This document shows, piece after piece, positions 49,719-55,296 of a stretch of DNA of 55,296 nt (position 1 is the stretch's first letter; every line of letters begins with the position of its first letter). Below the pieces are notes generated by a model, which saw only the letters and a program-made list of their open reading frames with translations, had not been told where the DNA came from and ran no database searches. The stretch is taken from NCBI RefSeq assembly GCF_000349565.1, contig NZ_KB714611.1:11564-66859 (forward strand), read 5' to 3'. A program made the translations under genes and the position numbers. The DNA comes from Curtobacterium flaccumfaciens UCD-AKU (GTDB lineage: Bacteria; Actinomycetota; Actinomycetes; Actinomycetales; Microbacteriaceae).

Positions 49719-49990
49719 GCAGGAAACGCCGGTTCGCGGGCGCGCAGGCGACACTTCGCGCCGCCCCGGCGAACCTGAGCGGCATGTCGTGACCACTGGT
49801 CGCAGGCGTGCTCCGGTCGCCCGACGGCCTGGAGGACCGGTGCCGGCCCGCCCCGCCCCTCACCCCGGTCGCGTGACACGCCACATGCGTCGCGCCGGGG
49901 GTGCAGGAAGCGTCGGTTCGCGGACGCGCAGGCGACACTTCGTGCCGCCCCGGCGAACCTGAGCAGCATGTCGTGACCACTCGGCGGCAG
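49719..49990. repeat. Paired 89-bp direct repeats
   Basis: Copies at about 49719-49808 and 49902-49990 are near identical (TGCAGGAA...GGCGAACCTGAGCRGCATGTCGTGACCACT), offset about 183 bp. Each can fold through GGTTCGC and GCGAACC. The right end resembles the CGGCGGACGTGAGCG...TGTCGTGACC portion of the 172-bp unit at 1645, so the two families share a module. Confidence 0.88.
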
Positions 49991-50002
49991 GAGCCGGGCG
50001 CC

Positions 50003-50037
50003 GGGCACCGAGCACCGAGCACCGGGCACCGGGCACC
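50003..50037. repeat. 7-bp tandem repeat, five copies
   Basis: GGGCACC, GAGCACC, GAGCACC, GGGCACC and GGGCACC follow one another just before the stop of the HemK-like gene. Only a G/A change varies among the copies. Confidence 0.88.
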
Positions 50038-50053
50038 GGCGGGCAGGGTGCGG

Positions 50054-50842
50054 TCAGGCGGGCAGGGTCGCGACGATGCAGGTGCCGTCGACCTCGGCGT
50101 CCCGCTCGACGGCGGTGGTGAAGCCGGCGGCAGCGAGCGCAGCGACGGACGCCTCGGCCTGGGCTTCGGACACCTCGATGACGACCGCGCCACCGGGCCG
50201 GAGCCACTCCCCCGCGCTCGCGGCGATCCGACGGTGCAGGTCGAGACCGTCCGCACCACCGTCGAGGGCGATTCGGTGCTCGTGTTCCCGGGCCTCGGTC
50301 GGCATCAACGCGATCGAGGCCGTCGGCACGTACGGGGCGTTCACCGCGATGACCGTCACGGCCCCGCGGAACCGCTCGGGCAACGGCGCGAACAGATCGC
50401 CTGCGACGACGATGCCGCGGTCGCCGATGTTCTCGGCCGCGACGTCGACGGCGTCCGGGTCGATGTCGGTGGCCACGAGGTCGAGCGCGCCGACGCGTCC
50501 GAACAGGGCGACCGAAATCGCACCCGCGCCGCAGCACAGGTCGACCACGCGGTCGTAACGCTGCAGCCGACGCGCAGCCTGCTCGACGACGAGGGTGGTG
50601 CGGGCGCGCGGCACGAAGACCCCGGGGGTCACCCGGATGCGGTGCCCATCGAAGGCGGCCCAGCCGAGCACGTACTCGAGCGGCTCACCGGCCAGCCGAC
50701 GCTGCACGAGGGTGCGGAGTCGCACCGGCTCACCGTCACCGGCCTCGAGCAGCAGGTCGGCTTCGTCCTCGGCGAAGACGCTCCCCGCGGCCCGGAGCCG
50801 GGCCGCGAGGGCGTCACGCGCGGGATGGGTCACCACGGGCAA
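50054..50842 (-). CDS. HemK/PrmC-like protein glutamine N5-methyltransferase homologue
   Basis: A 262-residue methyltransferase of the HemK family. SAM motif I is VVDLCCGAGAISVAL; an N-terminal helical domain (about 1-75) with GEPLEYVLGWAAFDGHRIRVTPGVFVPR (about 51-78) is as in PrmC. The catalytic NPPY is NAPY here (NAPYVPT). Actinobacteria often carry such a second, 'putative' PrmC-like protein, so this need not be the release-factor enzyme itself. The start is uncertain: TTG 50842, GTG 50836 or GTG 50833, none with a good ribosome-binding site. Confidence 0.85.
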   Translation of the reverse strand: MPVVTHPARDALAARLRAAGSVFAEDEADLLLEAGDGEPVRLRTLVQRRLAGEPLEYVLGWAAFDGHRIRVTPGVFVPRARTTLVVEQAARRLQRYDRVVDLCCGAGAISVALFGRVGALDLVATDIDPDAVDVAAENIGDRGIVVAGDLFAPLPERFRGAVTVIAVNAPYVPTASIALMPTEAREHEHRIALDGGADGLDLHRRIAASAGEWLRPGGAVVIEVSEAQAEASVAALAAAGFTTAVERDAEVDGTCIVATLPA

Positions 50843-50907
50843 CGGGACACGTCACGTCGCGGAGATGGTCCTGCGCCGTCGGCTGTGCCCATGGGTCGAC
50901 GGCTCCG

Positions 50908-51885
50908 CTACGCTGCGCCGTCGAACATCGACGTCACGGAACCGTCGTCGAAGACCTCGTGGATGGCACGGGCGATGAGCGGCGCGATCGGCAGCACCTC
51001 GAGGCGGTCCCAGCGCTTGTCCATCGGCAGGGGCAGGGTGTCCGTCACGACCACGCGGTCGATGAACTCGCTCTGCAGCAACTCGGTGGCGGGGTCGGAG
51101 AACACGGCGTGGGTCGCGGCGACGACGACACCCGTGGCGCCGGCGTCCTTGAGCGCCTCGGCAGCCTTCGCGATCGTGCGGCCGGTGTCGATCAGGTCGT
51201 CGACGAGCAGGCAGACGCGACCGCTGACGTCACCGACGATCTCGTGCACCGAGACCTGGTTCGGCACGAGCGGGTCGCGACGCTTGTGGATGATGGCGAG
51301 CGGCGCACCGAGCTTCTCGGACCAGATGTCGGCGACACGGACGCGGCCCATGTCCGGCGACACGACGGTGAGCGTCTTCGGGTCGAGGATCTGGCGGAAG
51401 CGCTCGAGCAGCACCGGCATCGCGAACAGGTGGTCGACGGGGCCGTCGAAGAAGCCCTGGATCTGCGCAGCGTGCAGGTCGACGCTCATGATGCGGTGCG
51501 CGCCGGCAGCCTTGAACAGGTCGGCGACGAGGCGGGCCGAGATCGGCTCGCGGCCGCGGCCCTTCTTGTCCTGGCGGGCGTAGGGGTAGAACGGCGCCAC
51601 GACGGTGATGCGCTTCGCCGAGGCACGCTTCAGGGCATCGACCATGATGAGCTGCTCCATGAGCCACTCGTTGATCGGCGCGGTGTGCGACTGGATGACG
51701 AAGGCGTCGCAGCCACGGACCGACTCGTCGAAGCGGGCGTACAGCTCACCGTTCGCGAACGTCCGTGCATCGGTCGGCACGAGGTCGACCCCGAGCTCCT
51801 CCGCGATCTCGGCAGAGAGCGCCGGGTGTGCTCGCCCCGAGACGAGGACGAGTCGTTTCTGGCCGGTTGTCTTGATTCCGGACAA
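50908..51885 (-). CDS. prs: Ribose-phosphate pyrophosphokinase (PRPP synthase)
   Basis: A 325-residue class I PRPP synthase making PRPP from ribose 5-phosphate and ATP for nucleotide, histidine and tryptophan synthesis. Visible are FANGELYARFDESVRG, the ATP-site APFYPYARQDKKGRGREPISA, VDLHAAQIQGFF, and the PRPP loop CLLVDDLIDTGRT. The start is TTG 51885, directly preceding the family N terminus. It is 61 bp downstream of glmU; the glmU-prs order is widely conserved. Confidence 0.96.
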   Translation of the reverse strand: MSGIKTTGQKRLVLVSGRAHPALSAEIAEELGVDLVPTDARTFANGELYARFDESVRGCDAFVIQSHTAPINEWLMEQLIMVDALKRASAKRITVVAPFYPYARQDKKGRGREPISARLVADLFKAAGAHRIMSVDLHAAQIQGFFDGPVDHLFAMPVLLERFRQILDPKTLTVVSPDMGRVRVADIWSEKLGAPLAIIHKRRDPLVPNQVSVHEIVGDVSGRVCLLVDDLIDTGRTIAKAAEALKDAGATGVVVAATHAVFSDPATELLQSEFIDRVVVTDTLPLPMDKRWDRLEVLPIAPLIARAIHEVFDDGSVTSMFDGAA

Positions 51886-51946
51886 GTGCGGTGCTCACTC
51901 CCTGACCCACGAGGGGTCGATGTCGGCGACGGGTGGTCGCCAGGAT

Positions 51947-53374
51947 CTATTCGCCGTTCGCGAGCCGAGCAGCCTCGGCCGCCGGTGTGCCGGGTCGGTG
52001 TTCCTCGACCCATCCGTCGGTGTTGCGCTGTGGGGCGTAGCTGATCGCGAGCGATCCTGCCGGAACGTCCTTGCGGACGGTGGTCCCGGCGCCGGTGTAC
52101 GCACCGTCACCAATCCTAACGGGGGCGACGAACACGTTGTGCGAGCCTGTACGGACGTTCGAGCCGACCTCGGTTCGGTGCTTGTGCACGCCGTCGTAGT
52201 TCGCGGTGATGGTGTTCGCGCCGATGTTCGAGTCCTCGCCCACCTCGGCGTCGCCGATGTAGGACAGGTGCGGGACCTTGCTGCCGCGACCGATCCGGGC
52301 GTTCTTCGTCTCGACGAAGGTGCCGATCTTGCCGTCGTCGCCGAGGATCGTGCCGGGCCGCAGGTAGGCGAACGGGCCGACCGAGGCGCCGTCCCCGATC
52401 ACCGCGAGGGTGGCGTCGACGCGGTTGACCGTGGCGCGGGCACCGACCTCGGTGTCGCGCAGCGTGGTGTCCGGACCGACGACGGCACCGGCGGCGATCG
52501 CGGTGGCGCCGATGAGCTGGGTGCCGGGCAGGACTTCGGCGTCGGGCTCGATGGTGACGTCGAGGTCGATCCAGGTGGTCGCCGGGTCCTGCACGGTGAC
52601 ACCGGCGAGCTGGTGGCCGCGGACGATGCGGGCGTTGAGCTCGCGCGCGGCGTCGGAGAGCTGCGCACGGTCGTTGATGCCGGCGACGAGCCACGGGTCG
52701 GTCAGGGTGACGACGTCGATGCGCCCGCCGCGCTCACTGATCAGCGCGGGGGCGTCGGTGATGTACTTCTCGCCCTGCGCGTTCGCCGTGGTGAGCGACG
52801 GCAGGACCGCCCGCAACCGCGCGACGTCGAACGCGTAGATGCCCGCGTTCGCCTCGGTGATGGCCAGCTGTTCGGCCGTCGCGTCCTTGTGCTCGACGAC
52901 GCTGACGAAGGCGCCGGCGTCATCACGCACGATCCGTCCGAGGCCCGTCGGGTCGGGGGCGATCGCGCTGACGAAGGTCGCCCCGTTGGCGGCACCGACG
53001 TGGGCATCGACGAGCAGGCGGAGCGACGCCGCGTCGAGCAGCGGCACGTCGCCGGAGAGCACGACGACGGCACCGTCGAAGTCGGCGGGCAGGGCGTCGA
53101 CCGCCACCTCGACCGCACGGCCGGTGCCGGGGATGGCGTCCTGATCGACGATGATCGCGTCAGGGGCGCGCTCGACGACCTCGGCCGCGACACGATCACG
53201 CTCGTGCCGCACGACCACGGCGACGTGCTCGGGGCTGAGCGACGACGCCGTGCGCAGCACGTGCCCGATGAGCGGCAGCCCGGCGAGCCGGTGCAGCACC
53301 TTGGGCGTGGACGACTTCATGCGCGTGCCCTGCCCGGCGGCGAGGACGACGACGGCGATGCGCTGGTCGGTCAT
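51947..53374 (-). CDS. glmU: Bifunctional GlcNAc-1-phosphate uridyltransferase/acetyltransferase GlmU
   Basis: A 475-residue enzyme making UDP-N-acetylglucosamine for peptidoglycan. The N-terminal uridyltransferase domain (about 1-235) starts with VVLAAGQGTRMKSSTPKVLH; the C-terminal acetyltransferase (about 255-460) is a left-handed beta helix of hexapeptide repeats with the acetyl-CoA site SYIGDAEVGEDSNIGANTITANYDG (about 385-410). ATG 53374 has CAGGAT 6 nt upstream, a weak leaderless-type box. It is the first gene of the glmU-prs pair. Confidence 0.97.
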   Translation of the reverse strand: MTDQRIAVVVLAAGQGTRMKSSTPKVLHRLAGLPLIGHVLRTASSLSPEHVAVVVRHERDRVAAEVVERAPDAIIVDQDAIPGTGRAVEVAVDALPADFDGAVVVLSGDVPLLDAASLRLLVDAHVGAANGATFVSAIAPDPTGLGRIVRDDAGAFVSVVEHKDATAEQLAITEANAGIYAFDVARLRAVLPSLTTANAQGEKYITDAPALISERGGRIDVVTLTDPWLVAGINDRAQLSDAARELNARIVRGHQLAGVTVQDPATTWIDLDVTIEPDAEVLPGTQLIGATAIAAGAVVGPDTTLRDTEVGARATVNRVDATLAVIGDGASVGPFAYLRPGTILGDDGKIGTFVETKNARIGRGSKVPHLSYIGDAEVGEDSNIGANTITANYDGVHKHRTEVGSNVRTGSHNVFVAPVRIGDGAYTGAGTTVRKDVPAGSLAISYAPQRNTDGWVEEHRPGTPAAEAARLANGE

Positions 53375-53545
53375 GGACCCATCCTGGCGCACCCGAGCCC
53401 GTGGCGTCCGACGCGAGCACGGTCCTGTGCCCAACCGTGCGCACAACCGCAGCCTGTGGACGGACCGGCACCGTGCCTCCAGGCCCGGGCCGACGGCACG
53501 CCGTGCCTCAGCCCCGCACGCCGCGGACGAGGCCCAGGCCGGCTG
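53375..53545. other. Gap between glmU and the MFS gene
   Basis: This 171-bp gap carries imperfect GGCACGGTGCC-type inverted repeats and a decayed hairpin-repeat copy (about 53470-53515). I see no tRNA or small gene here. Confidence 0.55.
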
Positions 53546-54928
53546 TCAGCCCTGCACCACCTGCGGCTCCCGCTTGACGAAGGCCATAAGCACCAGCCCG
53601 GCGATGAGCACGACGACCACGCCGAGGATCCCGAACCGGGTGGACCCACCGACGGTCACCGCGACGCCGAACAGCGCCGGCGCGAGGAACGACGCGGCGC
53701 GGCCGGTAGTGGCGTAGAGGCCGAAGAGCTCGCCTTCGCGGCCGGGGGTCGTCAACCGCGCCAGGTGGGCACGCGACGACGACTGCACCGGGCCGACGAA
53801 CACCGCGAGGGTCAGCCCGAGCACCCAGAACCACTGCGTCTCGTTGCCGGCGGCGAAGACCCCGACCCCGCAGACGGCGAGTCCGACGAGCGAGACCATG
53901 ATGAGCGCACGCGACCCGAACCGGTCGTCGAGGCGTCCGGAGACGAACGTCGCGATGCCGGCCACGACGTTCGCGGCGATGGCGAACAGGATGACCTGGG
54001 ACGGCGTGAACCCGAACACCTGGGCGGCGACGATCCCGCCGAACGTGAAGACGGCACCGACGCCGTCGCGGAACACCGCGCTGGCGAGCAGGAACGCCAG
54101 GACGTTGCGCCGCTCGCGCCAGAGCCGTGCGATGTCGCGACCGAGGTCCGCGTAGGCGCCGAACACGCCACCGCCGCGGGTGCGGTCCGGCACTGCCTCG
54201 GGCACGGTGAGGAACAGCGGGATCGAGCTGACGGCCAGCCAGACGGCGGCGATGCCGATCGCGACGCGGACGTCCCACTGCCCGGTGGCGACGGTCGCCG
54301 GCAGCTGCAGGAGCCCGCCGACGACCCCGTCGCCCCGGAAGTCCTGGATGCAGAGCACGAGCAGCAGCACGAGCAGCACGATCCCGCCGAAGTACCCAGC
54401 CGCCCACCCGATGGCGGACACCCGGCCGGTGCGTTCCCCGGAGGCGACCTGCCCGAGCATGGCGTTGTACCCGACGGTCGCGATCTCGTAGGCCACGGTG
54501 CCGATGCCGAGCAGGGCTGCGCCGAGGAACAGGTACGGCTGGCTCGGCGCGACGAAGACCATGCCGCCGATCGACAGCGCGACACCGATCGTGGCGATGA
54601 GGACGGAGCGACGGCGGTGTCCGGACGAGTCCGCGAGCCGCCCCATGGCCGGGGCCACGAGCGCGACGACGATGCCCGCGATGGTCAGTGCGGTGGACAC
54701 GACGGCGGCGTTGTGCGCGAGCTCCCGCTCCACGATCGCCTTGCCCGCCACCGACGTGTCGCCGACGAGCGCCGGGTCCACGAACGCCCGGCTCGCCAGG
54801 TACGTGCTGAACACGAAGGTGGTGACGACCGCGTTGAACGCGGCCGACCCCCAGTCCCAGAGCGCCCAGGAGACGAGCGCGCGCCGGTCGGTGCGCTGCG
54901 GCACGACGGCGGCCGGTGAAGCGGTCAT
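53546..54928 (-). CDS. MFS transporter of the UMF1/Atg22-like family
   Basis: A 460-residue, twelve-helix transporter. The N terminus RALVSWALWDWGSAAFNAVVTTFVFSTYL is typical of the UMF1 group, related to yeast Atg22 vacuolar amino-acid exporters. Other landmarks are GRLADSSGHRRR between helices 2 and 3 and TTPGREGELFGLYATTGRAASFLAP. The substrate is unknown. ATG 54928 is preceded by TACGGT and 6 nt, a leaderless promoter. Confidence 0.9.
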   Translation of the reverse strand: MTASPAAVVPQRTDRRALVSWALWDWGSAAFNAVVTTFVFSTYLASRAFVDPALVGDTSVAGKAIVERELAHNAAVVSTALTIAGIVVALVAPAMGRLADSSGHRRRSVLIATIGVALSIGGMVFVAPSQPYLFLGAALLGIGTVAYEIATVGYNAMLGQVASGERTGRVSAIGWAAGYFGGIVLLVLLLVLCIQDFRGDGVVGGLLQLPATVATGQWDVRVAIGIAAVWLAVSSIPLFLTVPEAVPDRTRGGGVFGAYADLGRDIARLWRERRNVLAFLLASAVFRDGVGAVFTFGGIVAAQVFGFTPSQVILFAIAANVVAGIATFVSGRLDDRFGSRALIMVSLVGLAVCGVGVFAAGNETQWFWVLGLTLAVFVGPVQSSSRAHLARLTTPGREGELFGLYATTGRAASFLAPALFGVAVTVGGSTRFGILGVVVVLIAGLVLMAFVKREPQVVQG

Positions 54929-54934
54929 GCGCGA

Positions 54935-54940
54935 ACCGTA
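54935..54940 (-). promoter_or_regulatory. Leaderless -10 box of the UMF1-like gene
   Basis: TACGGT on the minus strand lies 6 nt before ATG 54928. Confidence 0.55.
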
Positions 54941-54978
54941 GCGCGTCCCGGTGACGCGGCGGTGGCCCCGTTCCGGGT

Positions 54979-55296
54979 CACGTGCGGGACGGGAGGCACG
55001 GGGCGGCCTGGCGCCGCGCCTCCCGTCCGCACCGTGCGCGCGTCGTCACCCGGTGCGCGCTTCCACGCACCGTGCCCGGCTGCAACACCGCACCGCACCG
55101 GGCACGCAACGCGGCCCGAGCCGGCGAAGCCTGCACCGTGCCGGACGGGAGGCACGTGGTGGCCCGGCCCTGCGCCTCCCGTCCGCACCGTGCCCACGTC
55201 GTCACCCGGTGCGCGCTTCCACGCACCGTGCCCCGCCGCAACACCGCACCGCACCGGGCACGCAACGCGGCCCGAGCCGGCGAAGCCTGCACCGTG
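54979..55296. repeat. 156-bp tandem repeat array reaching the window end
   Basis: The marker TCCCGTCCGCACCGTG starts at 55021 and 55177, a period of 156 bp, and the last bases repeat the beginning of the next unit, so the array probably continues beyond the window. Each unit starts with a copy of the dispersed hairpin (54987-55028 and 55143-55184). The unit's second half is almost unchanged between copies. No gene is visible in this 368-bp end region. Confidence 0.9.

Larger units (their letters stand above)
49653..50053. other. Gap after the molybdoenzyme gene: paired repeats
   Basis: I see no gene in these 401 bases between two convergent genes. They hold the two 89-bp repeats, a partial hairpin repeat (about 49823-49850) and a 7-bp tandem run (50003-50037). 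Confidence 0.75.

Noticed and set aside
53375..53545. tRNA-Gln, often found beside glmU in actinobacteria
   Set aside because: No cloverleaf or TTCGA T-loop could be found in this gap on either strand.
51605..54919. Open frame of over 1100 codons on the plus strand opposite prs, glmU and the MFS gene
   Set aside because: Same reason: mirror of third-position GC bias across three clear genes.

Overview
The window is a chromosomal segment of a high-GC actinobacterium, most probably a member of Microbacteriaceae close to Curtobacterium. This is inferred from gene content and order and was not checked against a database. The pointers are codons ending almost always in G or C, a mycothiol amidase (mca), the actinobacterial gene orders mca/DUF4307/greA and eno/ftsB/DUF501, many leaderless starts (a TAnnnT box 6-7 nt before the start codon), and short hairpin repeats in the gaps between genes.

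Region by region. 1-12914 is housekeeping and stress DNA: phoH2 (PIN plus PhoH ATPase), a class V aminotransferase, a cis-prenyltransferase, a hemolysin III-type membrane protein, mca with a coupled small membrane protein, DUF4307, greA, ilvA, an AI-2E-type permease, a YcaQ-like DNA glycosylase, and the lemA-htpX pair. 13124-15565 is a large Ig-like surface protein fused to a multi-helix membrane domain. 15670-17201 holds a ThrE-type exporter, a tRNA-Leu(TAA) and a duplicated tRNA 3' end. 17274-31491 is core metabolism and genome maintenance: ndh, DUF501, ftsB-like, eno, hisS, mazG, nhaA, mfd, pth, rplY and one coiled-coil protein.

31522-43389 is a sugar-acid utilisation locus. A divergent regulatory gap carries a nested 36-bp LacI-type operator. 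To the left lies a binding-protein-dependent ABC importer (three genes) followed by five genes with 4-bp start/stop overlaps: TIM-barrel isomerase/epimerase, Gfo/Idh dehydrogenase, a second TIM-barrel protein, a UxuB-like mannonate dehydrogenase and a ManD-like mannonate dehydratase. To the right are the LacI regulator and uxaC. UxaC, UxuB and ManD together give glucuronate to fructuronate to mannonate to KDG. The oxidoreductase and the two TIM-barrel proteins are not needed for that route and suggest that a glycosylated or modified uronate is processed first. KDG kinase and KDPG aldolase are not in the window.

43559-55296 holds a methyltransferase, a Doc/RHH toxin-antitoxin pair, gluconokinase divergent from gnd, a membrane protein, a membrane-anchored sulfite-oxidase-type molybdoenzyme, a HemK-like methyltransferase, prs, glmU and a UMF1-like MFS transporter.

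Intergenic gaps are unusually rich in structured repeats: a dispersed family of hairpins built on GGAGGCCCGTGG, tandem arrays with periods of 172, 156, 31, 18 and 7 bp, and paired 89-bp elements. Some repeat arms also appear inside coding sequence. Start codons given here are reasoned from ribosome-binding sites, gene overlaps or leaderless promoters.
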